From assembly GCA_934546745.1 (NCBI GenBank), contig CAKTDV010000011.1, positions 23,718 to 87,717 of the forward strand: DNA of 64,000 nucleotides, written 5' to 3'. Every line of letters starts with the position of its first letter. Positions within the stretch are counted from its first letter, which is position 1. Below are positions 18,664 through 26,257 of this stretch, in pieces. Below the pieces are notes generated by a model. The model made no database searches, was not told the DNA's origin, and worked only from the letters and a program-made list of their open reading frames with translations. The stretch is from an uncultured Desulfovibrio sp. GTDB lineage: Bacteria > Desulfobacterota > Desulfovibrionia > Desulfovibrionales > Desulfovibrionaceae. The position numbers and the translations under genes were made by a program.

Positions 18664-19812
18664 TTACATCTTGGGCGTCACTTCGCCCACATATTCGCGC
18701 TTGCCGTCCCTGTACTCGATGATGCCCACAGGCATTTCCGCATCATGCGTCTTGTTGATGGTCAGCACACCTAGCGGGGTGGACAGATCCCGGATGTCGG
18801 CCAGAGCCTTGGTGATGGCGGCCGGATCGGCGGACTTGGCGTTGTTGATGGCCGTCCAGATCAGGAAGTAGCTGTTATACCCCAGCGCGCCGTTGACGTT
18901 GGTCTCCTTTTCAGGATAGGCCGCGCGCCAGGCTTCGGTGAATCTGGCGGCTTCGGGGCTCATGCTCTTCATCCTGGGATCATAGGGGAAGGTGGTGTGC
19001 AGGAAGCCCTCGGCCGCCTTGCCCGCCAGCTTGACCGTATCGGGGTTGTCCATGGCGTCCGCGCCCATGAGGCGGAAGGTGGCCCCCAGTTCGCGCGCCT
19101 GCTTCATGATGATGGCGCCCTCGGCAAAATAGGCCGGCATATAGACGATATCGGGCTTCTTGGAAATCAGCTCGGTGAGCTGGGCGGTGAAGTCCTGATC
19201 ACCGGCGCTGTACTTGAGGTTGGCGACGATTTCACCGCCCTGCTTCCTGAAGGCGCGGCTGAAGAAATTGGCAAGACCCACGGCGTAGTCGTTGGTCATT
19301 TCCATGAGCACGGCGGCTTTTTTGAAACCGAGCTTTTCCACGGCGTAGGTGGCCGCCGCCGCGCCCTGATAGGGATCAATGAAGCAGGCGCGGAAGTAAT
19401 ACTTCTTGCCCATGGTCACCAGCGGATTGGTGCAGGAGGTGCCCACGCCGGGAATTTTCGCCTTTTCGGTGATTTCCGCGCCGGCCATGGCCAGCGAGGA
19501 ACCGTAGGTGCCGATCAGCGCGACGACCCTGTCGCGCTCAATGAGGCGTTTCACCGCGTTGGCGGCCTCCACCTTGTCAGACTTGTTGTCAACGACGACC
19601 AGTTCCACAGGACGCCCGTCAAGCACGGACGGCATTTCCTTGTTGGCGAGCTGCACGCCTTCCAGTTCCAGCTGGCCGCCAAAGGCGTTCTGCCCGGTCA
19701 GCGGCAGATAGACGCCGATTTTCACGGGATCGGCGGCCAGCGCCTGACCGCCCGCCAGACCGAACGCCAGCGCCGCCAGCGCAAGACCGGCAAATTTTTT
19801 GCCCAATTTCAT
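18664..19812 (-). CDS. livK: Branched-chain amino acid ABC transporter periplasmic binding protein LivK
   Basis: Solute-binding protein of the LIV importer, 382 aa, type I periplasmic fold (Leu/Ile/Val-binding family). The N-terminal signal peptide ends GGQALA, with cleavage before ADPVKIGVYLPLTGQNAFGG. The usual motifs follow: VELVVVDNKSDKVEAANAVKRLI and ALIGTYGSSLAMAGAEI. It is the first gene of the operon livK-livH-livM-livG-livF and has an AAGGAG ribosome site just before the ATG. The substrate could be branched-chain amino acids or other small amides; sequence alone does not settle this. Confidence 0.93.
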   Translation of the reverse strand: MKLGKKFAGLALAALAFGLAGGQALAADPVKIGVYLPLTGQNAFGGQLELEGVQLANKEMPSVLDGRPVELVVVDNKSDKVEAANAVKRLIERDRVVALIGTYGSSLAMAGAEITEKAKIPGVGTSCTNPLVTMGKKYYFRACFIDPYQGAAAATYAVEKLGFKKAAVLMEMTNDYAVGLANFFSRAFRKQGGEIVANLKYSAGDQDFTAQLTELISKKPDIVYMPAYFAEGAIIMKQARELGATFRLMGADAMDNPDTVKLAGKAAEGFLHTTFPYDPRMKSMSPEAARFTEAWRAAYPEKETNVNGALGYNSYFLIWTAINNAKSADPAAITKALADIRDLSTPLGVLTINKTHDAEMPVGIIEYRDGKREYVGEVTPKM

Positions 19813-20134
19813 GCGGATGCTCCTTGCTTGGAGGTTGCCGCCCCGGCGTTATGCCGGGACGCCCTCCCCTCTATACAGAAAAGAACGCCGCAGCGCAAAC
19901 CTTAGCCGCAAAAGAGGAGCCCTCCCTTTCCGGGGATCCCCAGGGTATTTTCAATTTTTCCTATAAATATTACCCCCCTGTTCCCATAAGGGAAAAAAGG
20001 ATAGGGCGGAACGGATTGCCCTTGAGGCGGCCATGTGCCCAGGGGAACAGCTCTCTGGAAAAGGAGGGCTCGCGAAGGGGCGCGCTCCCGCGGCCGCATC
20101 AGGACAGAACATCCAGCCACAAAGGAGTTTTCCG
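19813..20134. other. Divergent intergenic region between livK and a small + strand gene
   Basis: 322 bases without a convincing gene. It contains a short hairpin in the livK leader (19842-19847 with 19853-19858) and an AT-rich stretch around 19950-19975 where promoters for both directions are expected. No -35/-10 pair fits well enough to call. A ribosome site (AAAGGAG, about 20121-20127) for the small gene lies at the right end. Confidence 0.5.
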
Positions 20135-20353
20135 ATGCATAACGATTCCCCCTCTGGCAAAAGAGACAGGCTTCTCCTCGATATTTCATTGGCGGTGGGC
20201 GTCTCCTCCGACGAATATTTGCTGCGGCAACTCAAGGACGTTTCGCCGGAGTATGCCAGAGGCTACGTCGAGGCGTTCCTGCGCAACGCCCGTGAGGCGG
20301 ACATGCTCTTTGCCTATCAGATCGTCCGTCTCATGGACATGGGCCGGCAGTGA
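20135..20353 (+). CDS. Small hypothetical protein, 72 aa
   Basis: I do not recognise a family. The ATG at 20135 follows AAAGGAG by 7 bases, a strong ribosome site, and the product is a charged, helical peptide with the block DISLAVGVSSDEYLLRQLKDVSPEYARGY kept in good codon usage. No signal peptide or membrane segment is visible. It is a single-gene unit ended by a terminator-like hairpin at 20394-20418, ahead of tRNA-Pro. Its leader resembles those of tssL and tssB (CCACAAAGGAGTTTT). The function is unknown. Confidence 0.6.
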   Translation: MHNDSPSGKRDRLLLDISLAVGVSSDEYLLRQLKDVSPEYARGYVEAFLRNAREADMLFAYQIVRLMDMGRQ

Positions 20354-20393
20354 CGCCTTTGCCCGGCGGCGCAACGGACGCCCTGGGGACACG

Positions 20394-20418
20394 ATCCCCC
20401 AAAAAGGCGGGATTTTTT
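20394..20418 (+). terminator. Rho-independent terminator after the 72-aa gene
   Basis: Arms 20394-20398 and 20409-20413 pair, extended by an inner CC/GG, and are followed by a run of T (20413-20418). It sits directly against the -35 element of the tRNA-Pro promoter. Confidence 0.6.
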
Positions 20419-20419
20419 G

Positions 20420-20448
20420 TTGACAGGGAGCCTCCTGTGGGCTAACTC
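20420..20448 (+). promoter_or_regulatory. Sigma-70 promoter of tRNA-Pro
   Basis: A perfect -35 box TTGACA (20420-20425) is followed, after 17 bases, by TAACTC (20443-20448) as the -10. The mature tRNA begins 12 bases further on, a sensible position for a tRNA promoter. Confidence 0.75.
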
Positions 20449-20459
20449 TATTCCCGCGT

Positions 20460-20536
20460 CGGGATGTAGCGCAGTCTGGGAGCGCACTTGAATGGGGTTC
20501 AAGGGGTCGAAGGTTCAAATCCTTTCATCCCGACCA
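20460..20536 (+). tRNA. tRNA-Pro, anticodon GGG
   Basis: A 77-base cloverleaf with acceptor stem CGGGATG/CATCCCG, discriminator A and encoded CCA end. The D-arm contains TAGCGCAGTCTGGGAGCGCA. The anticodon stem CTTGA/TCAAG closes the loop ATGGGGT, placing GGG at positions 34-36, which reads CCC and CCU proline codons. The T-arm has GGTTCAAATCC. A promoter precedes it and a terminator follows. It marks the left border of the AT-richer patch and the T6SS locus. Confidence 0.95.
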
Positions 20537-20558
20537 GCAAAAAAGCACCAGAAAAAGG

Positions 20559-20593
20559 GCCGGTTAGGGGAAATTCCCTGACCGGCTCTTTTT
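20559..20593 (+). terminator. Rho-independent terminator after tRNA-Pro
   Basis: Stem 20559-20570 with 20575-20586 (about 12 bp with one G-U pair) is followed by TCTTTTT (20587-20593), a classic intrinsic terminator. Confidence 0.9.
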
Positions 20594-20786
20594 GCGGCAA
20601 ACGTTGTTTTTCGCCAATCATTCTGTGGCGACGTTGGTGCGCCTGTGGAGGCGTGCATCTCTCACCTGCCTGAAATACCCGTGTAACAGCCTCAAAAGGC
20701 CCTGTGGAAGCCTCGAAAAGGCACTTATCCGGTCAGGAGCGGCGTTCACCAAGACGCCACATGGGTTTGGCGGTGGGGATGCGTTT

Positions 20787-21134
20787 TTAGCCACCTACCA
20801 GTTGCATCGCCATCTGTGGCAGGGAGTTTGATTGCGCGAGCATGGCAATGGCGCTTTGTGAAAGGACTTGATTTCGAATAAATTCCGTCATTTCAGTTGC
20901 AACGTCCGTATCTGATATACGGGATTCTGACGCTTGCAGATTTTCAGCTTGAATATTCAAATTTGTTATCGTATTTTCAAGACGGTTCTGCATTGCCTCT
21001 AGATGCGCCCGGATATTGTCTTTTCGCTCTATTGTAACCCTGATTTCCGTAAGCATTTCTTGGGCTTGTTCCTGTGTGCTTATGGATGGATACCCTATCT
21101 CAATGGTAGACCTTACAATGGCACTTTTTGCCAA
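20787..21134 (-). pseudogene. Flagellin C-terminal fragment (remnant fliC)
   Basis: The 115-residue frame is the D1/D0 C-terminus of a flagellin. STQEQAQEMLTEI leads to NRLENTITNLN, ENLQASESRISDTDVATEM, IRNQVLSQSAIAML and the terminal AQSNSLPQMAMQLVGG. The N-terminal D0/D1 domains and the variable centre are absent; full flagellins are about 280-500 aa. The first possible start is a TTG at 21134 with no ribosome site, and nothing flagellin-like lies upstream on this strand up to mucR. The DNA is AT-richer than its surroundings. It is therefore a truncated remnant or silent cassette, probably acquired or left over next to tRNA-Pro. Confidence 0.85.
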
Positions 21135-21236
21135 GTTCCATGTTAATGGAAGCTGGAAAGATATAGCATCATTATTTAGTTAACACCCTTGAATTTTTTT
21201 CACATCTCGTCTATGTTGGCCCCAAGGAGAAGAGCC

Positions 21237-21809
21237 ATGCCCCTTGAAGACAAAGATATCTTTACCGCAGTTTTTGAAAAATACCGCGATCAGTCCATTG
21301 AATTCGTCATGTCTCAATATGAAAAAGCCAAACTTCTCAACAGAGATATTGAGCGGCGCATCAATTCCCTTGACGCGGGCGGCGCGCAACACGCCGTAGC
21401 CCCCCTTCCTCCGGTTCCCCCCGCGCGCGCCGTTCCCGCAATGCCCGCCACTGTCGCGCCGCAACCTTCCGCCCCCGCCGCTGAGACAGCCGCGCCCAGG
21501 CCCGCGCGCAAACGCCCCGGCAAAAAGGATCTCATCATGGATCCCCAGCAGGCCATTACCCGGGACAGCATCGCCTGCTGCCTGTGCGGACAGCAATTCA
21601 ACACGCTGACTGTCCGTCATCTGAAAAACCATCACAACATCAGTGTGGAAGAATACAAGGAGCTCTGCGACTATGCCCCATCGCAGAAACTGATGTCCCT
21701 CGATCTCGCGGAGACAATAGCGCGCAATGTCCAGAAAGCCCAGGCCGCCCGTCAGGCAAAACGTCAGGCCGCCCGCCAGATCGGGGACACCCCGGTTCAG
21801 GACGCATGA
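21237..21809 (+). CDS. MucR/Ros-family zinc-finger transcriptional regulator
   Basis: 190 aa. The C-terminal half holds the MucR/Ros zinc finger: ACCLCGQQFNTLTVRHLKNHH supplies Cys-x2-Cys and His ligands, followed by the family tail EEYKELCDYAPSQKLMS. An N-terminal helical part (residues 1-45) is joined by a long Pro/Ala linker. The family binds AT-rich DNA and controls surface and virulence genes; members are numerous in Desulfovibrio-type genomes. The ATG at 21237 follows AAGGAGAAG; the upstream ATGs at 21189 and 21213 give a less plausible N-terminus. It is 141 bases upstream of the T6SS genes, separated by a terminator, so it is a candidate but unproven regulator of them. Confidence 0.88.
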   Translation: MPLEDKDIFTAVFEKYRDQSIEFVMSQYEKAKLLNRDIERRINSLDAGGAQHAVAPLPPVPPARAVPAMPATVAPQPSAPAAETAAPRPARKRPGKKDLIMDPQQAITRDSIACCLCGQQFNTLTVRHLKNHHNISVEEYKELCDYAPSQKLMSLDLAETIARNVQKAQAARQAKRQAARQIGDTPVQDA

Positions 21810-21824
21810 CACGCCCGTTTCGGG

Positions 21825-21849
21825 AAGCCCCTCAAGGGGCTTTCTTTTT
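21825..21849 (+). terminator. Rho-independent terminator after the mucR-like gene
   Basis: An 8-bp stem AAGCCCCT/AGGGGCTT (21825-21832 with 21835-21842) with a 2-base tip is followed by TCTTTTT. It separates the regulator from vgrG, so the T6SS operon needs its own promoter within about 21850-21950. Confidence 0.85.
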
Positions 21850-21950
21850 GCCCGGCCGCCGTCCCTTTTCTTTGCGGGCACAATGGCGTATACCTGTGTT
21901 CCGCCACCCCGCCTCCCCGGGAACGGCCTGCCTCCACCAAGGATACGCCC

Positions 21951-24900
21951 ATGACGACCACGCTGACAGAACGTTTCCGCTTCTTCTCTCCGGCGCAGAC
22001 AGAGACGCCTTTTCATGTCATAGGCTTTACCGGCGTGGAAGGGCTGCACCGCCTCTTTGATTTTCACATCGATCTTGTCTGCGCCGATGCCGCCGTGGAC
22101 ACGGGCGCGCTGCTTGCCAAGCCCTGCCGGTTCGAGGTGCTGCGCGACGGCGACGCCGCGCCCGCCGTGTTTTCGGGCTATCCCGCCCGTGTGGAACAGC
22201 GGGGCTTTTTCAACGGCTATGCCTACTACGCCGTCCGCCTGCGGCCCACCTTCTGGAAACTGAGCCAGATCCGCCAGAGCGCCATTTTCCTCGGGAAAAA
22301 ACTGGAGGACGTGCTGCGGGAGCTCATGGCGTCGCAGCCCTTTTTCCAGTTTCCCCATGAATTCCGCCTCACGGCCCAGGACTATCCCGCGCCGGAATTC
22401 GCCATGCAGTATCAGGAAAGCCTCTATGACTACATCTGCTGGCGTATGGAAGAACAGGGGGCCTACTTCTATGTGGAGGAAAAAAACGGGGCCGATACGG
22501 TGATCTTTGCGGATGCGCCGAGGTCGCACGACGGCGGGGACGCACCCACGCTCCTCTACGCGCCCGCATCGGGGCTGGAAGGCGATCGCCGGGAGGAAGC
22601 CGTGGTGAGCTTTTCACTGGCGCAGACGCCCCTGCCCCGGCGCGTCGTCCTGCGCAGTTACGACTGGCGCAACCCCAACAGGCCCGTGACCGGTATGGCC
22701 GATGTGGACGAAAACGGTCTTGGCGATGTCTACCTGAGCAACGAATATGTGGACAACGACGCCAGCGCGGCGCGGCTGGCGGCCATCCGCGCGCAGGAAC
22801 TGCGCTGCCGGGGACGAATCTTCCACGGCGCAAGTTCCGCGCCCGTGCTGCGCCCGGGCCGCATCTTCCGGCTGGACAGGCATTATAACGCCAACTTCAA
22901 CCGCGACTATCTGGTGACGGAAATCACCCACGAAGGACGGCAGGACGCCTATCTTTCCCTTGGTCTGGGCATTCCCCTGCGCGACGCCACCGAACATCTC
23001 TACTACCGCAACGACTTTACCGCCATGGAGGCCGGCATCCCCTACCGCCCGGCGCGCACGGCCCCGCGTACCCGTATTTCCGGCGTACTGCGCGCCTTCG
23101 TGGCGGGCGACGGTTCCGGCGCGCGGGCGGAAACCGACAACTACGGGCGCTACAGGCTGACCTTTCCCTTTGATATCTCCGGCAGAACCGGCGGCAACGC
23201 CAGCTGCTGGATCCGGCGCGCCCAGCCGCAGGTGGGCAAGGACAGCGGCCTGAGCCTGCCCCTGCTGCCCGGCACGGAAGTGCTGGTCTCCTTTGTGGAC
23301 GGCAATCCCGATCTGCCCGTCATCGCGGGCGCGCTGGCCAATGGCGAGACCGGTTCCATCTCCGGCGCGGACAACGCGAACTTTCAGGGCCTGCGCACCC
23401 CCGGCGGGAATCAGATCACCATCAACGACACGGACAGCAAGCAGGGCATCTCCCTCATGACCGCCGCGGGCAGCGGCCTGACCGTCGCCGCGGGCTCCAC
23501 GGAAAGCGCCCTTCTCGACGCGGCGCATATTGCCCAGATGGCGGGCACGTGCGGTACGCAGATGGCGAGTTTCGGTCTTTCCCAGTTCAGCGGCTTCAAG
23601 GTCAGCAGCGGGGCCTACCGCTTTGACAAGGAATACTACTGGCCGGCCCTCTGCGCCGCCCTGGCGGACTGCGCGGCTTCCGTGACGGGGACGCTGGCCT
23701 CCCAGGATTTCGGCGAGAAGGCGCAAGCCGGCCTCTCATGGGGAACGTCCGGAATAAAGCTTCTCTCCGCAATCGCGAACGCGGTGGGAGACCTGCTCGT
23801 CGGGTTCCACACCCCGCCGATTCCCTATGGCGGGGCCATGGTGACGGAAGACGACATGGCAAAAACCCTGCTGCAGGTCGCGCCGGGCGTAGGCGACATG
23901 CTTTCCGCGGCACTCCCCTACTTTCTCGGACGCCTGACGGGCCTGGCCGCCGACTCCACGGCCATTGCCACGGAAGTCTCCGCGGCAACGCCGGAGATCG
24001 CGTACAAGGGCGCGCTGGAAAAGGCCCTGCAAGACCTGTCCGGGTATGGCAAGACCTACGAAAAATATAAGAATACGGCTTCCTACCTTGAGGAACCGTG
24101 CGCCCATTACGCCGAAGTCTCCCTCGCTCTCAGCACGGCCATTGCGGATATTTCCACGAAAGAGTCAGAAGCCGCAACGGCGCTGAAGGCGTGGTCCAAC
24201 GCTGAACAGGCCTATCTCCAGAAAAAGGAGGGCGGCTCGCCCGAGGAAGTTGACGCGGCAAAGAAAGTGTTGGAAGAGGCACGGAAGAAGTATACCGAAA
24301 AGCAAAAAGAGGCCAGTGACGCCAAGGAGAAAAAAGCCTCTTTCCAGGCGGATCTTGCCAATCTGGAAACGACGTGGCAGGGATTCTGCACCGACGACGA
24401 CAAATTTCAGGCCTACCTTACCAACCTGAAGCACAACAGCGGGCGCGCCTACCTCGTCGACACGGTGGCGGCGCTGATCCCCGAAATAGTGTCGCTGATC
24501 CTCTTCTACAGGGGCTACAACCCCTCCAAACGGCTGGGCGGCATTCTCCTGCGCGCCAAGGATCGAAATATCACCATGACCGCGCAAAACGCCATCGCCA
24601 TGCACACCCAGGGCGGCTTTCTGCGCAATACGCGCGACCTGCCCGCGCCTAATGATCCGCAACAAAAGAATGCTATGCGGGAGGATATGCAGATCGCGCT
24701 CGGCACGGCCACGCTGTTCGATGATGCGGATAAAGCTGCCGATATCGGCGTGATTACCCCCTATGAAGAGGACAAACGCAAGGGCATGGACGCGGCGGAC
24801 TACTGGGGCGTCAAGGTCGCGAACGGCAGCAAAGCCACGGATTTCATGAAAAAGGACATCGGGCAGGACTTCAAATGCGTCCTTGGGGACGAAAGGAAAA

Positions 24901-25568
24901 CCGGCGACGATATTCGCGGGAAGGCGACCTTCATTGCCGATACCACGGAGCTGCATTACATGCGCAACCGCTGGTCCTGTCAGCGCAGCGAAGAGAACGC
25001 CCGCATCATCGGAGACAAGGAAATTGCCTTGGAGAGCGGCCCGGCGTCCGTCCGGCTGCACGGCAGGGAGCAGAACGCCACCTATCCGCCGGGCATCTTT
25101 CTCACGACCGGGGACACGCAGGCCGTAATCCAGCTGCAAAGCAGGGCGGACAGCAACGAGGCCAACTTTACGGAAGCGGCCATGAAACCCGATCGGGTGA
25201 CTGTGGCGCACAGGAAAAGCAACGGCGATGACGTTACGCTGCTGGAGCTCAATAATGAGGGCTGCATTCTGAGAACAGGGAAGGCGGGTTTTCTGGCCGC
25301 CGATAACCGCGCGGTCATGGGAGTGAAAGATGGTTCCGCCATCGCCTGCGCGGGAGATATGATCTACATCACGGCAAAAACCACCTGCGCCGGAGGCATT
25401 CACCTGTCGCACTCAGAGATCAAAGGCGCGGAGGGCGGCATCCTCAACATAGGCGGCGCCATCAAGATATGCGGCTGTCCCGTTTCCTCCACTAAGAAAA
25501 AAGATTTTTCGGAGATCGAACAGTTCCGTACGGAAAAACATCAGAAAATTGATATTGAAAACATATAA
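21951..25568 (+). CDS. tssI: T6SS spike protein VgrG (TssI) with a long C-terminal extension
   Basis: 1205 aa, about twice a minimal VgrG. Residues 1-360 are the gp27-like base (FHVIGFTGVEGLHRLFDFHIDLV, YQESLYDYICWRMEEQGAYFYVEE). Residues about 370-465 are the gp5 OB-fold (GRYRLTFPFD, PLLPGTEVLVSFVDGNPDLPVIAGAL), leading into the beta-helix (TPGGNQITINDT). Residues about 510-860 are an insertion-like region, Ala-rich and helical, with a coiled coil at about 725-815 and a hydrophobic segment near 835-850. Beta-rich, spike-like repeats return after about 860 (DRNITMTAQNAIAMHTQGG) and run to GGILNIGGAIKICG. No known effector motif is visible. It heads the T6SS operon. The extension may be an effector or an adaptor for one; this is inference. 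Confidence 0.93.
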   Translation: MTTTLTERFRFFSPAQTETPFHVIGFTGVEGLHRLFDFHIDLVCADAAVDTGALLAKPCRFEVLRDGDAAPAVFSGYPARVEQRGFFNGYAYYAVRLRPTFWKLSQIRQSAIFLGKKLEDVLRELMASQPFFQFPHEFRLTAQDYPAPEFAMQYQESLYDYICWRMEEQGAYFYVEEKNGADTVIFADAPRSHDGGDAPTLLYAPASGLEGDRREEAVVSFSLAQTPLPRRVVLRSYDWRNPNRPVTGMADVDENGLGDVYLSNEYVDNDASAARLAAIRAQELRCRGRIFHGASSAPVLRPGRIFRLDRHYNANFNRDYLVTEITHEGRQDAYLSLGLGIPLRDATEHLYYRNDFTAMEAGIPYRPARTAPRTRISGVLRAFVAGDGSGARAETDNYGRYRLTFPFDISGRTGGNASCWIRRAQPQVGKDSGLSLPLLPGTEVLVSFVDGNPDLPVIAGALANGETGSISGADNANFQGLRTPGGNQITINDTDSKQGISLMTAAGSGLTVAAGSTESALLDAAHIAQMAGTCGTQMASFGLSQFSGFKVSSGAYRFDKEYYWPALCAALADCAASVTGTLASQDFGEKAQAGLSWGTSGIKLLSAIANAVGDLLVGFHTPPIPYGGAMVTEDDMAKTLLQVAPGVGDMLSAALPYFLGRLTGLAADSTAIATEVSAATPEIAYKGALEKALQDLSGYGKTYEKYKNTASYLEEPCAHYAEVSLALSTAIADISTKESEAATALKAWSNAEQAYLQKKEGGSPEEVDAAKKVLEEARKKYTEKQKEASDAKEKKASFQADLANLETTWQGFCTDDDKFQAYLTNLKHNSGRAYLVDTVAALIPEIVSLILFYRGYNPSKRLGGILLRAKDRNITMTAQNAIAMHTQGGFLRNTRDLPAPNDPQQKNAMREDMQIALGTATLFDDADKAADIGVITPYEEDKRKGMDAADYWGVKVANGSKATDFMKKDIGQDFKCVLGDERKTGDDIRGKATFIADTTELHYMRNRWSCQRSEENARIIGDKEIALESGPASVRLHGREQNATYPPGIFLTTGDTQAVIQLQSRADSNEANFTEAAMKPDRVTVAHRKSNGDDVTLLELNNEGCILRTGKAGFLAADNRAVMGVKDGSAIACAGDMIYITAKTTCAGGIHLSHSEIKGAEGGILNIGGAIKICGCPVSSTKKKDFSEIEQFRTEKHQKIDIENI

Positions 25569-25613
25569 CTGCGCGCCGCCGCCAGAACCCGCCCGCCGCG
25601 AACACGTACCGCC

Positions 25614-26249
25614 ATGCCTCTGCTCCGCCTGACCCGCCGCTTTTCCCGCGCCCTGCCGCCTCCCGTTGCCGGACTTGCCGCCCTTGTGGGCGGCGTTGTG
25701 GCCGCGATGGCCCCGATGTCCGCGATGGCCGCGCCGGAAGCGCCCCCGCCGCCCGCCGTCTTCGGTATCCGGCTGGGCGATCAGCCTTCGGCGACGCGCG
25801 CGCGGCTGCGCGCGGCCGGGTACGCCTCCCGCGCCATGACAAACAGTGGCGGCTGCGTTGCGGAGTCTTTCGACCACACATCAGCGGACGCCCCCATGAC
25901 GCGCGTCACGGTCTGGCACTGCGGCCCGGAACAGCGCGCGGCGCGGCTGGATATCGAGGGACACGCCGGAGAAACCTTCCACAGGGCCGTCCGGGAGCGG
26001 TTTCATCTGGGGCCCCTCCAGCGCGAAGGCGATCCCGTGGGGCCGCGCTACGGCAACTATGCGCGGGACTTTGCCAAGGGCGTGCGCCTGACCCTCACCG
26101 CGACGCGCGGCGACGCCCGCCTGCGGCTGGAAGATCCCGAAGCGCTGGCCCGCGCCGCCGACCAGCATCAGGAGGATGTGCGCCACCTTGAGGAGACGGC
26201 CGACGCCCGCGAACGGGAACGCCGGAAACAGCGGGACACCTTTTTCTGA
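25614..26249 (+). CDS. Hypothetical exported protein in the T6SS operon, 211 aa
   Basis: Unrecognised. An N-terminal signal peptide or anchor (about residues 15-40, ending SAMAAPEAPPPP) precedes a small domain beginning FGIRLGDQPSATRARLRAAGY and ending in a charged helix (DQHQEDVRHLEETADARERERRKQ). Two cysteines in the mature part (GGCVAES, WHCGPE) could form a disulfide. It lies between vgrG and tssF, 45 and 8 bases from them. Being exported and directly downstream of a VgrG with a large extension, it could be a periplasmic immunity protein or a T6SS accessory factor. Neither is shown by the sequence. Confidence 0.6.
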   Translation: MPLLRLTRRFSRALPPPVAGLAALVGGVVAAMAPMSAMAAPEAPPPPAVFGIRLGDQPSATRARLRAAGYASRAMTNSGGCVAESFDHTSADAPMTRVTVWHCGPEQRAARLDIEGHAGETFHRAVRERFHLGPLQREGDPVGPRYGNYARDFAKGVRLTLTATRGDARLRLEDPEALARAADQHQEDVRHLEETADARERERRKQRDTFF

Positions 26250-26257
26250 GGGGAGAC

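Noticed and set aside
20592..20831. A 79-residue open frame after tRNA-Pro
   Set aside because: It starts inside the terminator, has no ribosome site, overlaps the flagellin remnant and matches nothing.
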